A stretch of 64,000 bases of DNA from Nocardia ignorata NBRC 108230 (lineage in GTDB: Bacteria; Actinomycetota; Actinomycetes; Mycobacteriales; Mycobacteriaceae): NCBI RefSeq assembly GCF_001612905.1, contig NZ_BDBI01000005.1, forward strand, positions 248,001 to 312,000, in the 5' to 3' direction. The translations under genes and the position numbers were made by a program. The notes under the pieces are model-generated. The model was not told the DNA's origin and did no database searches. It was given only the letters and a program-made list of their open reading frames with translations. This document shows positions 34,649-44,216 of this stretch, piece after piece (within the stretch, counting starts at the first letter, position 1; each line of letters begins with the position of its first letter).

Positions 34649-35212
34649 ATGTGGGCGCAGGTGGTCTTCTGGGTGTGTGCGGTCGGGGCTGTCGCGACCG
34701 GGCTCGCGGTCTTTCGTGTGGATTCGATGGCGCGTGCGACCTTCGCGTTGCTGCTGTCGTTCTGCTTTGCCGCGGGCACCGTGTTTCTGGTCGACCTGGA
34801 CTACCTCGGAGTCCTCGTCGTGCTGATGATGATCATGGAGATGGTCATCATGGTGGTGTTCATGATCATGTACATGATGAACCCGGCAGGGCTGATGCCG
34901 ATGTCGATGGTGCACAACCAGAAAGCGGCGCTGGGCATCTCGGTGGTGGTCTTTCTCGGGTTGGCGAGCGTCGCGCTGCTGGTCGACTGGCCGGCACGGG
35001 AGCAACCTCGGCCCGCTGACCCGACGGTTCAGCTGGGTGAGTCCATCATGGGCTCGAAGATGCTGGTGATGATCGTTGTCGGGCTGGTGCTGTTCGCCAC
35101 GATCGTGTCGACGGTGGTGCTGGCAACCCATCGGGGCCGCTACGACCGCTACGGCGACCGGCTCGACCAGCGCATTCCCGACGATCCCGTCAAGGGCGGA
35201 GTGGGCCGATGA
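34649..35212 (+). CDS. nuoJ: NuoJ-like membrane subunit
   Basis: 187 residues with five helices; the third is Met-rich (VVLMMIMEMVIMVVFMIMYMM). NuoJ helix 3 is the pi-bulge helix in complex I. GAGAAGGAG precedes the start. The stop overlaps nuoK (ATGA 35209-35212). Confidence 0.87.
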   Translation: MWAQVVFWVCAVGAVATGLAVFRVDSMARATFALLLSFCFAAGTVFLVDLDYLGVLVVLMMIMEMVIMVVFMIMYMMNPAGLMPMSMVHNQKAALGISVVVFLGLASVALLVDWPAREQPRPADPTVQLGESIMGSKMLVMIVVGLVLFATIVSTVVLATHRGRYDRYGDRLDQRIPDDPVKGGVGR

Positions 35213-35511
35213 ATCTGCCGGAATATCTGCTGCTCGCTGCGGCCTTGTTCAGCATCGGGCTTTACGGAGTGCTGTCTCAGCAGTCCATCGTGATGATCAT
35301 GATGGGCGTGGAACTGATGATCAACGCGGTCATCGTCGCCGCGGCGGCGTTCTGGTATTTCGCCTGGCCATCCGCCGACCCCCAAGTGCTCGTGCTGGTC
35401 GCGATGACTGCCATGGCGGTGGAGATGGCGGCCGGGTTCGCCGTCACTACGGCCATTTTCCGCGCTCGCGACATCGACATGGTCGATATGGCCGACGACC
35501 TGAAGGGCTGA
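35209..35511 (+). CDS. nuoK: NuoK-like membrane subunit
   Basis: 100 residues, three helices. The two membrane glutamates needed for proton transfer in NuoK are kept: MMGVELMINAV and MAVEMAAGF. It indicates that the proton path of this small subunit is still under selection. Confidence 0.92.
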   Translation: MNLPEYLLLAAALFSIGLYGVLSQQSIVMIMMGVELMINAVIVAAAAFWYFAWPSADPQVLVLVAMTAMAVEMAAGFAVTTAIFRARDIDMVDMADDLKG

Positions 35512-35515
35512 GGCG

Positions 35516-37372
35516 ATGCTGTGGTCACTGATCGCGCTGCCGGGTCTGGTCGGCGCGGCCCTGCTGGTGTGCGGCCGCCGTGTCGACCACGTCGCGCCGA
35601 TGCTCGGCGTCACGGTCGCGGCGGTAAGCACGGTGCTGGCCGTGCTCACCGCCGTCGAACGGCCAAGTGGGTCGGCTCCGCTGCTGGCAGGGATACCGTT
35701 CGCGGTTGGGGTGGACGGGCTGTCGGCGGTGATGATCGTCACCGTCGCCGCGGTGACCACCGCGGTGCTGGTGTTCGCGACCGGTGATCTGGGTGCCGAC
35801 CAACCACGTGCCCGGTTCTACGGTCTCATGCTGGTCTTCGCCGCGGCCATGCTCACCACGGTGGTGGCGCAGAACATCGTCACGTTGCTGATGGCGTGGG
35901 AGATCATGGGCGCCGCGTCCTACGCGCTGATCGGTTTTCATTGGCACGACGACTATCGTGTGTCCTCCGGCCTGGTCGCTTTCCTGACCACCCGCACCGG
36001 CGATGTCGGTCTCTATCTCGCCGCCGGTGCCCTGTTGGCAGGCGGAGACGTCACTCTCGCACTGGGTTCCGCCGCCGGGGTCGAGGGCGGATGGCGCGAC
36101 GTCGTGGCCGCCGGGGTGCTGCTGGCCGCACTGGGCAAATCCGCACAACTACCGTTCAGCTTCTGGCTCTCCCGCGCGATGTCCGGCCCCAGTCCGGTCT
36201 CGGCGTTGTTGCACTCCGCCACGATGGTCGCCGCGGGGGCGTACCTGCTCCTTCGGATGCACCCGCTGCTCAAGTCCACCTCGTGGGCGGGTCCGGCTAC
36301 GGCATGGATCGGAGTCGCCACCGCGATCGTGCTCGGTGCCGTTGCGGTATGCCAGGCCGACTTGAAACAACTGCTCGCCGCGTCTACGTGCGCTCAAGTT
36401 GGCTTCATCGTCGTTGCTGCCGGTGTCGGTGGAGTTGCGGCGGGTACAGGACAACTCGTCGCCCACGCCGGCACGAAGAGTCTGCTGTTCCTCGGTGCCG
36501 GTGCCTGGCTCTCGGCGCTGGGAACCAAACAGCTCACGGGTCTGCGTGGAGTGGCGCGTACCTATCCCATCGTCGGCCTGACCTTCACCATCGGTGCCCT
36601 CAGCCTGGCGGGCGTGCCCCCGTTTGCGCTGTGGCCGACCAAAGACGCCGTACTCGCCGCGGTCCGATCGGATTCGGGCGCGTTGTACCTGGCCGGCATG
36701 GTCGCCGCCGTGCTCAGCGCGGTGTACGCGGGTCGTGCACTCGTGCTCGTGTGGTCCCGGCCGATCGCCGCCACCGATAGCTTCCGCGACACCGAGGAGG
36801 TCGGAACTCGTCGGGTGAATGTCAGCGAACGGTTGTCGCTGGTGGCGCTGGCTGGGGTCACCCTGGCCGGGGGAGCCGCCGTGCTGCCCTCTGTGCGTGA
36901 CAGATTCGCCGACATCGTCGGCGGGGGAGCGATGGTCGAAGCCACATGGTGGGAACTGGGGATGTCAGGGCTTATTGCGGTGTTGACCGTGCTGGTCGTG
37001 CGCGCGGTGATTCGTCGTCGCGGCGACCTTCCCGCGCCGACGGCGGCTGCCGACTGGTTCGGTCTGGAGAAGGCAGCGCACTACGCGGTGGTCGTGCCGA
37101 CGCTCACTGTGTCGCGATGGCTGGCGGATTTCGACGACCGGGTGCTCAACCGCGGCGTATATGCCACGGCCACCACAACTCTGGCGATCTCTCACGATCT
37201 CGATCAGCGCGTGGAGAAGCCACTTGACGCGGCGGTGCGCGATACCGCCGCCGCGGCACGCGATGTGGGGCGATGGGCACGCCGTCCGGAAACAGGCCAG
37301 GTGCACCAGTACTACGCCCAGGCGGTGGTAGGTCTGCTGCTCCTCGCGGTGATGGTGTTGACCTTGCGATGA
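35516..37372 (+). CDS. nuoL: NuoL-like proton-pumping subunit
   Basis: 618 residues, antiporter-like subunit with about 16 helices. The key charged residues are present: the helix-5 Glu in LLMAWEIMGAASYALIGF, the helix-7 Lys in LGKSAQLPFSFWLSRAM and the His in ALLHSATMVAAGAYLL. The C-terminal part corresponds to the lateral helix and last helices. It should carry protons if driven. Starts four bases after the nuoK stop. Confidence 0.93.
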   Translation: MLWSLIALPGLVGAALLVCGRRVDHVAPMLGVTVAAVSTVLAVLTAVERPSGSAPLLAGIPFAVGVDGLSAVMIVTVAAVTTAVLVFATGDLGADQPRARFYGLMLVFAAAMLTTVVAQNIVTLLMAWEIMGAASYALIGFHWHDDYRVSSGLVAFLTTRTGDVGLYLAAGALLAGGDVTLALGSAAGVEGGWRDVVAAGVLLAALGKSAQLPFSFWLSRAMSGPSPVSALLHSATMVAAGAYLLLRMHPLLKSTSWAGPATAWIGVATAIVLGAVAVCQADLKQLLAASTCAQVGFIVVAAGVGGVAAGTGQLVAHAGTKSLLFLGAGAWLSALGTKQLTGLRGVARTYPIVGLTFTIGALSLAGVPPFALWPTKDAVLAAVRSDSGALYLAGMVAAVLSAVYAGRALVLVWSRPIAATDSFRDTEEVGTRRVNVSERLSLVALAGVTLAGGAAVLPSVRDRFADIVGGGAMVEATWWELGMSGLIAVLTVLVVRAVIRRRGDLPAPTAAADWFGLEKAAHYAVVVPTLTVSRWLADFDDRVLNRGVYATATTTLAISHDLDQRVEKPLDAAVRDTAAAARDVGRWARRPETGQVHQYYAQAVVGLLLLAVMVLTLR

Positions 37373-37421
37373 AACACGGTGTCACAGTGACGAATTTGCC
37401 GCGAACAGAGGTGAGGTAAGC

Positions 37422-38915
37422 GTGCTCAGCATCCTGGTGTTCCTGCCGATGATCGTGGCGGCTGTGCTGCTGACCATGCCACGCATCGGCGACCGCGTGT
37501 CGCGATGGACGTGGGTCGTGGTCAGCGCCGTCGAGGTCGTGCAGGTCGTGGGGTTGTGGATCGGCTATCGCCGGACCCCGCCCGTCGACGGCGGATTCGC
37601 CTACGAGGAGCGTCGTTCCTGGATTCCTACAGTCGGTTCCAGCTATCACGTCGGCGTCGATGGATTCAGCTTGCCGCTGGTCGCGTTGACCACCGTGCTG
37701 TTCCTGGCCTGCGCGATCTACTCGTTGCGCGAGACCCGCCGGGTTCGGTTCTACGCCGCACTGTTCCTGTTCCTCGAAAGCGTCTGCCTCGGCGTATTCG
37801 TATCCCTCGATCTGGTGCTGTTCTTCGTCTTCTTCGACCTCTCGATCGTCGGAATGTACTTCGTGATCAACGGCTGGGGGCACGGCCAGGCGCGGCGGGC
37901 GGCGTTGCAGTTCTTCCTCTACACCTTCATCGGCTCGCTGGCCCTGCTGCTCGGTTTCATCGTCCTGTACCTCGCGGCAGATCCGCACACCTTCGACATG
38001 GTCGAGTTGACCGAGGCAAACCCATTGGCAGGCAATACCGCTCGCGGTGCGGTCGCGCTCGCTGCCATTGTGATCGGCCTCGCTGTCAAGACACCCACGG
38101 TGCCCTTCCACACGTGGCTCCCGCCCGCGCACACCGAGGCACCGGCCGCCGGATCGGCGATCCTGGCCGGCGTGCTGCTCAAACTGGGCGCCTACGGTTT
38201 CGTGCGGATCGCGATCCCGATGCTGCCCGACCAGTGGCGGCGCTACGCCCTGGTGATCGTGATCGTCGGCGTGATCAGCGTCCTCTACGGCGCGCTGGTC
38301 GCCCTCGCACAGACCAACTTCAAACGCATGATCGCCTATACATCCGTCAACCACATGGGCTATATCGTCCTTGCCGTCGGTGCGGCCGGGCTGGTCGCCG
38401 ACAACACCGAACAAGCGCGCACGTTGGCGATCACGGGCGCGGTGACTCAAATGGTCAGCCACGGGCTCATCACGGGTGCGCTGTTTCTGCTCGCGGGGGT
38501 GCTCTACGAACGTCGACAGACCTACAACATCGACGCCTACGGCGGTTTGGCCGGGCAGGCACCAGTTTTCGCCGCCGTCACCGCCGCTGCGATATTCGCC
38601 TCGCTCGGCTTGCCGGGCTTCTCCGGGTTCATCGCCGAGTTCCAGATCTTCACGGGATCGTTCGCGCCCGCACCGGTGTATACAGCCTTGTCGGTTCTGG
38701 GCATTCTGATCACCGCGGCTCTGCTGCTGCGCGCCTACCAACGGATGTTCCTCGGCGAGTCGACGAGTGGGGCGTTCGCGGATTTCACCGGTCGCGAAGC
38801 TGTGTCGATTATTCCGCTGATGGTGGGTTCGCTGGTGATCGGGATCTTCCCCCGTTTCCTGCTCGATGTGATCGAACCGGCCGCGCGGACGCTCGGTGTG
38901 CTGGTGGGGCGCTGA
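37422..38915 (+). CDS. nuoM: NuoM-like proton-pumping subunit
   Basis: 497 residues from GTG 37422 with GAGGTGAGG upstream. The helix-7 Lys is kept in AVKTPTVPFHTWLPPAHTEA, while the helix-5 acidic residue in FFVFFDLSIVGMYFVI is Asp in place of the usual Glu. Ends one base before the nuoN ATG. Confidence 0.93.
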   Translation: MLSILVFLPMIVAAVLLTMPRIGDRVSRWTWVVVSAVEVVQVVGLWIGYRRTPPVDGGFAYEERRSWIPTVGSSYHVGVDGFSLPLVALTTVLFLACAIYSLRETRRVRFYAALFLFLESVCLGVFVSLDLVLFFVFFDLSIVGMYFVINGWGHGQARRAALQFFLYTFIGSLALLLGFIVLYLAADPHTFDMVELTEANPLAGNTARGAVALAAIVIGLAVKTPTVPFHTWLPPAHTEAPAAGSAILAGVLLKLGAYGFVRIAIPMLPDQWRRYALVIVIVGVISVLYGALVALAQTNFKRMIAYTSVNHMGYIVLAVGAAGLVADNTEQARTLAITGAVTQMVSHGLITGALFLLAGVLYERRQTYNIDAYGGLAGQAPVFAAVTAAAIFASLGLPGFSGFIAEFQIFTGSFAPAPVYTALSVLGILITAALLLRAYQRMFLGESTSGAFADFTGREAVSIIPLMVGSLVIGIFPRFLLDVIEPAARTLGVLVGR

Positions 38916-38916
38916 G

Positions 38917-40368
38917 ATGGGGGAGATGGACCAGTTGTCCGACGACATGATGGTCACGGATCTGATCGCCCTCGCCCCGGAAGCGGCCCTCGCGCTGGCC
39001 GCTGTCCTCGGATTGCTCCTCGGCTCGTTCCTGCCGCGCACCCGACAGTGGCCGGTGCGTATGCTCGCGGCGGTCGCCGCGACCACAACCATCGCCACGA
39101 CGGTGGCGGTATGGCAACGCGAGGTCCACACACTGTTCGACGGCAGCTACGGCATCGACACCGCGACCAACACCGTGCGGATCACCGTGGCCGGGTCGAT
39201 TCTGCTGTTGCTCGCGATGTCGCAGCCCGAAACCCGAGGCAATGCACGGGAATCGGAGTTCGTGGTCTTGCTGGTCCTCGGCGGACTGGGCGCGGTACTG
39301 CTGGCCGGGGCCAATGACTTGCTGGTGCTGCTCACCGGCTACCTGCTCGCCAGTATCCCGCTGTACGCGCTCACCGCTTTCGGCAAGGACTCGCTCGGCA
39401 CCGAGGCGGCGTTGAAGTTCTACCTGATGGGGGCCCTGTTCGGCACCACGATGCTCTTCGGCGCGACGCTGCTGCTCGGCGTGGGCGGCGGTACGGACTA
39501 CCCGCTGTTGGCCACGACCACCTACGACGCGCCGCGCGCCGCGCTCGGCATCGGCGCCGTCGCGGTGCTGAGCGGACTGTTGTTCAAAGCCGGGGCTGTC
39601 CCCGTGCACTTCTGGGTGCCCGATGTCACGCAGGGTGCGCGCCCTGCGGTCGCCGCCATCGTCACGACGGTGCCGAAACTCGGTGCGGTCGTCGCCATCT
39701 ACCGGCTCGGCGCGCTCGTGCTCGACCCGAGCGGTCTGAACTGGCGCCTGCTAGTTGCCATCATCGCCGCACTGTCGATGACCCTGGGAAACTTCGCGGC
39801 CTTCTTCCAGACCGATGTCCGTCGTCTGCTCGGCTACTCGACGATCAGCCAGGTCGGCTACCTACTGGTCGGCGTCATCGCCGCGGACCGCAGCACTCTC
39901 GCGCTGCCCGCCGTGCTGCTGTACCTGGCGGCCTACGCCCTCACCAATCTCGGTGTGTTCGCGGTGGTCTGCGCACTACCGCGGTCGCACTCCATCAGCG
40001 ACTACACCGGGCTGATCCGCCACAAACCCGCGCTGGTCATCGCGCTCATCGTCTGCCTGCTCGGCCTCATCGGCACTCCACCCACCGGAGTGTTCGTGGG
40101 CAAACTGACGGTCTTCACCGCCGCCTTCGATGCCGGGTTCGGGTGGCTGGTCGTGCTCGCGCTGATCAACGCGGTGGCCAGCGTTTTCTACTACCTGCGC
40201 TGGATCGTTCCGGCCGTGAGCGGCAAGCCCGCCGTCGACGGAGAACATCCGGGGTCGTTCTCGGTCGCCGGGGCGGTCGCCTACTGCGCGGCGACCGCGT
40301 CGATCCTGATCGGCATCTTCGCCGGGCCGACCCTGAACGCGATGCAGGGTTCACTCGCGGTGCCCTGA
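38917..40368 (+). CDS. nuoN: NuoN-like proton-pumping subunit
   Basis: 483 residues from ATG 38917. The helix-7 Lys is retained in LFKAGAVPVHFWVPDVTQGA, but the helix-5 Glu is gone: LTGYLLASIPLYAL stands where complex I has a pattern like LGIELISLPLF. Last gene of the operon; 27 bases separate it from the convergent oxidase gene, so there is no room for NuoI or further subunits. Confidence 0.92.
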   Translation: MGEMDQLSDDMMVTDLIALAPEAALALAAVLGLLLGSFLPRTRQWPVRMLAAVAATTTIATTVAVWQREVHTLFDGSYGIDTATNTVRITVAGSILLLLAMSQPETRGNARESEFVVLLVLGGLGAVLLAGANDLLVLLTGYLLASIPLYALTAFGKDSLGTEAALKFYLMGALFGTTMLFGATLLLGVGGGTDYPLLATTTYDAPRAALGIGAVAVLSGLLFKAGAVPVHFWVPDVTQGARPAVAAIVTTVPKLGAVVAIYRLGALVLDPSGLNWRLLVAIIAALSMTLGNFAAFFQTDVRRLLGYSTISQVGYLLVGVIAADRSTLALPAVLLYLAAYALTNLGVFAVVCALPRSHSISDYTGLIRHKPALVIALIVCLLGLIGTPPTGVFVGKLTVFTAAFDAGFGWLVVLALINAVASVFYYLRWIVPAVSGKPAVDGEHPGSFSVAGAVAYCAATASILIGIFAGPTLNAMQGSLAVP

Positions 40369-40395
40369 TTATTCGATCGAACGGCGAGTTTCGGG

Positions 40396-41967
40396 TCAGC
40401 TCACATACGACACCACTGCCATCATTCCGGCCTCACCGTGATAGATGTTGTGGCAGTGGACCATCCACTGTCCAGGATTATCGGTGTCGAAATCGACTTC
40501 GAGAGTCTTCATCGGCAGCACTATCGAGGTGTCCTTGCGCGGGCCATTGCCTGCTGGGGTGACCACCTGGAACGTATGGCCGTGCAGATGCATCGGATGG
40601 AACATCATCGTCTTGTTGACGAATCGCAGGCGAACCCGTTGTCCCTCGGACACGTCCAGCGGCGCGTGGTCGGGGAATGCTTTGCCGTTGATGGTCCAGA
40701 TGTACTCCTTGTCATCCACGGCGAGTGTGACGTCGTGTGTCTTGTCAGGCTTGCGGGCAGGGAGCCGAACAGCGTCAGCCGCGGTCAGTACTGCTGCGGT
40801 GACGGGCACGGTGGCGAGTTCGGTGGGGCGCACGTCGCGGACCGGCGGAGTTCCCCCGCCGGTCCGAATCAACGCGAAACCTTGTGGCCCGGTCTTGCCC
40901 TCGGGAACGGCGACCACGGGAAAGACACCGTCGGCCAGATCGACGATGACGTCATACCTCTCGCCCATGCTGATCAACAGATTCGACGCCGACTGTGGTT
41001 GCACCGGAAAGCCGTCGCTGTGCGTGACACGCAGCTGATGGCCGCCGACAGCGAAACGGAACGCAGTGTCGGACGCGGCGTTGATGATCCGCAGACGTAT
41101 GCGCTGACCGGGGCGACCCGCGAAAGTGACAGGGTCGGTTCCGATACGGCCATTGATCAGGTAGTACGGGTAGGTGACATCGCCCGGGTCCTCGCCGAGC
41201 GGAGCGTTGGGATCGGTGGGCATCATCATGGTCGTGGTCGCTCCACCCATGTCCATGCCGCCGTGACCACCTCCCGACGGTGTCGCCCCTCCCATGTTCA
41301 TGCCCGCCATGCCTTTGGCGCGCAACTGTTCGAGCTCGCTGTCGGGGTTGCGCCCATCGACACCGTCGAGCCAATCATCCAGCACGACAACGGCTTCCAG
41401 GTCATAGTCCTTGCCGTCCTCGGGATCCTCGATAATCAGCGGTGCGTACAGGCCGCGGTCGAGCTGCACTCCGACGTGCGGGTGGAAGAAGTAGGTTCCG
41501 GCATCGGGCACGGCGAACTCGTAGCGGAAGGTGCCGCCGGGGTCGATCGCGGACTGGGTGACGTGCGGGACCCCGTCCATGTCGTTGCGCAACGCGATGC
41601 CATGCCAGTGCACGGTCGTCGGAGCCGGGAGGGAATTGGTGATGTCGGCACGCAGTACTTCTCCGCGACGGATCCGAATCTCCTGCCCGGGCAGGGTGTT
41701 TCCGAAGGCCCAGCTGCGCACCTGGACGCCGCCGAGGTCGAGGGTCGTCGGCTCTGCGCGGAGCAGGACCTCGCGGACTGTCGCGTCGGCGGCGCGACGG
41801 CTGTTCTCCGCAGCCTGCACGGCTTCGGATCCCGGCTCGACAAGGGTCCGCGAACCCGGTGGGTTCTGCGAACAGGCGGTGAGTACAGCGGCGGTGGCCG
41901 CACCGGTCCCGAGGGCGAGGAACCCTCGCCGACTCATCGGACCGGAAGGAAGGTGACTGGACGGCAT
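40396..41967 (-). CDS. mmcO: MmcO-type multicopper oxidase, Tat lipoprotein
   Basis: 523 residues from ATG 41967, set by AGGGAG five bases upstream. Tat signal SRRGFLALG with lipobox LTAC. Three cupredoxin domains with all copper motifs: HWHGIAL, FHPHVG, HPMHLHGHTF and HCHNIYHGEAGM. A Met/His-rich insert (MAGMNMGG ... HGGMDMGGATTTMMM) lies between domains 1 and 2, like the Met-rich lid of CueO. It should oxidise Cu(I) outside the membrane, as M. tuberculosis MmcO. A BlaI-type operator is 93 bases upstream. Confidence 0.92.
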   Translation of the reverse strand: MPSSHLPSGPMSRRGFLALGTGAATAAVLTACSQNPPGSRTLVEPGSEAVQAAENSRRAADATVREVLLRAEPTTLDLGGVQVRSWAFGNTLPGQEIRIRRGEVLRADITNSLPAPTTVHWHGIALRNDMDGVPHVTQSAIDPGGTFRYEFAVPDAGTYFFHPHVGVQLDRGLYAPLIIEDPEDGKDYDLEAVVVLDDWLDGVDGRNPDSELEQLRAKGMAGMNMGGATPSGGGHGGMDMGGATTTMMMPTDPNAPLGEDPGDVTYPYYLINGRIGTDPVTFAGRPGQRIRLRIINAASDTAFRFAVGGHQLRVTHSDGFPVQPQSASNLLISMGERYDVIVDLADGVFPVVAVPEGKTGPQGFALIRTGGGTPPVRDVRPTELATVPVTAAVLTAADAVRLPARKPDKTHDVTLAVDDKEYIWTINGKAFPDHAPLDVSEGQRVRLRFVNKTMMFHPMHLHGHTFQVVTPAGNGPRKDTSIVLPMKTLEVDFDTDNPGQWMVHCHNIYHGEAGMMAVVSYVS

Positions 41968-42059
41968 GGGCTCTCCCTTGTGCGTGGTCATCCGAAGACC
42001 CCGCTCGACAGCGATCGAACGTGCGAGCGACCTCGGGCTCAGTTCAGACTAGCAAATAT

Positions 42060-42078
42060 CTACTATCTAACTTAGTAG
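42060..42078. promoter_or_regulatory. BlaI-type operator before mmcO
   Basis: CTACTATCTAACTTAGTAG with arms CTACTA/TAGTAG, in the divergent gap between mmcO and blaI copy 3. Confidence 0.8.
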
Positions 42079-42220
42079 CTGATCGGCTCCGCTGTGTTGC
42101 GGGTTTGGCGATTCCGAGAACGTCGGCCGAGGTCGATAGTGCTGTGACGGTGGCATTTCTGGTGCGTAACCACTTGATCGAGCTGCGCGGAAATGTTGCG
42201 CCGACGCGCAGGCGGTGTCA

Positions 42221-42239
42221 ATACTATCTATGTACGTAG
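42221..42239. promoter_or_regulatory. BlaI-type operator before blaI copy 3
   Basis: ATACTATCTATGTACGTAG, 120 bases before the blaI ATG. Confidence 0.72.
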
Positions 42240-42358
42240 GATGTATCGCTGACCGACTCGGGTCGCGGGTCCGCCCTTCTTCCGGCTGTGCGCGGAGCGG
42301 CGGTTCGTGCCGCGAGGATGCATGCGACGCGTTTCGCCTCGAGGTAGGGAGGCCGGCA

Positions 42359-42760
42359 ATGGGTTCGCGAGGATTCGGAGTGCTGGAGTCTGCGGTGATG
42401 GACCGTTTGTGGCACCGCGCGGGGCCGACCACGGTTCGGGAGGTGTTCGAGGACTTGTCCGGTGACCGGTCCCTGGCATACACGACGGTGCTGTCGACGA
42501 TGACCAATCTGCATCGCAAGGGTTGGCTCGACCAGGTGCGTGAGAGTAAGGCATACAGGTATGTGCCGATCTTGACGCGAGAAGAATACGGCGCGCGACT
42601 GATGCACGACGCTCTTCGCGCAGGGGGTGAGTCCGCCACGGTCCTCGCCTGTTTCGTGGAAGGGATCAGCGGCGAGCAATCCGAGAGTCTGTGTGCGGCG
42701 TTGGCCCGGTATCGACTGTCGAACACTTCGGAGTCCTTTCCGCGGCTACCCTCGAAATGA
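42359..42760 (+). CDS. BlaI/CopY-family repressor, copy 3
   Basis: 133 residues from ATG 42359 with AGGGAGG upstream. The winged helix (GFGVLESAVMDRLWHRAGPTTVREVFEDLS ... AYTTVLSTMTNLHRKGWLDQ) is the family core; the recognition region keeps the NLHRKGWL shared by copies 2, 4 and 5. Convergent with the M56 gene six bases away, an arrangement unlike the usual blaI-M56 operon. Confidence 0.87.
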   Translation: MGSRGFGVLESAVMDRLWHRAGPTTVREVFEDLSGDRSLAYTTVLSTMTNLHRKGWLDQVRESKAYRYVPILTREEYGARLMHDALRAGGESATVLACFVEGISGEQSESLCAALARYRLSNTSESFPRLPSK

Positions 42761-42766
42761 TCTGTG

Positions 42767-43858
42767 TCAGCGCGCTCGCCGCTCGATCGGCACCAGCATC
42801 TTCGCGGCGTCGATCGATCGGTGCTCGTCACAGCCGAACGGCGTGATCGCCAAGGAGATCCCGTCGGTGCGGTGGTGCCCGAAAGCAATGCCTTCACCGC
42901 GCTCCTCGTCGGCGCAGATCGCGATTCCGACCGCTGCCAGCAGCGCGGCGACCAGCGGACCGATGGTAACCAGTGCGGTCGCGGTGCTGATGTGTAGGCG
43001 GGCGCGCACCCGCTGCGCGGGGTCTGCCGGTGTAGCCAGTCGAGCGATCCGCGCCTCTACCCCCACGCTGGCGGCGCCGAGCACGCCCGCCGTTTCGCGG
43101 CCGTGTGACAGTGCGATCAGTGCTTCCAGCACCGTGCGGTGGCCGTGTGTGCGGGCGGCCGCGTCATCGGCACACATCTCGATGAGTAATGCGACTTCCC
43201 TTGCAGCCGTACGGAACAGCGCTATATGCGGGAAAACCGAGACGAGTCCGCGAGTCAACGCGAGGAGAAGATGATGACGGCCTCTCAGATGCGCTCGCTC
43301 GTGCGCGAGAACGGCCAAAAGGTGACGGTCTTCGAGAGCTGCGATGATGCCTTCGGTGACCACGATCGTGGGTGGACTGCCTGCGACGCAATAGGCGACC
43401 GGTTCATCGACGTCGATGACCACCGCGTCCAGCCCGCCGTGATGGCGGCCGGCGATGCGTGCCATCCGGGAGTGCTCGTAGGTCGTGTTTCGCGCGTGCA
43501 GCAGGGTGCGTATCAATTTGTAAGCCAGCGTCGAACCCGCCACTGCGGCGGCGCCGGTCAAGGCCAGCAGGCCGACCTGCACGATGCCACCGTAGCGGCC
43601 GATCGCGGCATCGTGTAACTGGAGAAAGCATTCGTCCAGAACACCCGGCCCACCGGGGTTGGCGAGGTCGCGTATCCCATCGGCGACGAATACGAGGACA
43701 GCGAGGACAGCGGAAACGCCGACCGAAACGATCGCGATCAACCAGGCCACCACGCCGAGGCGCGGTGCGGTGCCATCTCGGGTGAATCGGCACAGCACCC
43801 GCGGCGCCAGGACCGCGACGGTGAATCCATAGAGCAGCAGACACACCGCGACGCTCAC
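42767..43858 (-). CDS. M56-family membrane metalloprotease, copy 2
   Basis: 363 residues with four helices; protease motif HERAHLRGRHHLLL. About 45 residues longer at the C-terminus than copy 3, ending with a Cys/His-containing soluble tail (FGHHRTDG, FGCDEH), which might bind metal. Likely cleaves one of the BlaI proteins on a signal. Own operator upstream (43947). Confidence 0.83.
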   Translation of the reverse strand: MSVAVCLLLYGFTVAVLAPRVLCRFTRDGTAPRLGVVAWLIAIVSVGVSAVLAVLVFVADGIRDLANPGGPGVLDECFLQLHDAAIGRYGGIVQVGLLALTGAAAVAGSTLAYKLIRTLLHARNTTYEHSRMARIAGRHHGGLDAVVIDVDEPVAYCVAGSPPTIVVTEGIIAALEDRHLLAVLAHERAHLRGRHHLLLALTRGLVSVFPHIALFRTAAREVALLIEMCADDAAARTHGHRTVLEALIALSHGRETAGVLGAASVGVEARIARLATPADPAQRVRARLHISTATALVTIGPLVAALLAAVGIAICADEERGEGIAFGHHRTDGISLAITPFGCDEHRSIDAAKMLVPIERRAR

Positions 43859-43946
43859 AGGCGGCCTTTCGTCGGGGAGGGTCGAGCCGATAGGTAACCT
43901 AGATCATTCGGCCGTCGCGATTCGGGCATACGATTCGCATTACTGG

Positions 43947-43965
43947 GTACGTACGTAGACAGTAG
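43947..43965. promoter_or_regulatory. BlaI-type operator before M56 copy 2
   Basis: GTACGTACGTAGACAGTAG, 89 bases upstream of the M56 start, in the 358-base gap 43859-44216. The rest of the gap shows only a small palindrome (CAGATCTACGATCTG near 44073) and no gene. Confidence 0.7.
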
Positions 43966-44216
43966 TGAAGTGTCGGACTGACGGCAACGACGCCTCCTCC
44001 GCGACTCGGTTTCCGGACGGGGTCCCTGGCCAAGCGCTTTGTGGGCGGTCTATGCGACAGATAACGCCTCGAACAGATCTACGATCTGCCTGCGTCGATG
44101 ATGTTCTGATGTCGCGCTACGCAGGTCAATGGGTTGTTGCGCACTGGGAAGCACGCCTGTGGCCAGTGGCCCCACATGGCCGCGACTCGCCGCGGCCGTG
44201 GCCGAACGGTGGATGG

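Noticed and set aside
37146..39131. 661-codon open frame antisense to nuoL/nuoM
   Set aside because: Low-complexity Arg/Gln/His/Asp composition typical of the complement of high-GC coding DNA; the sense strand has clear NuoL and NuoM motifs.
40438..42075. 545-codon open frame antisense to mmcO
   Set aside because: No motif or ribosome site; fully explained by the multicopper oxidase on the other strand.
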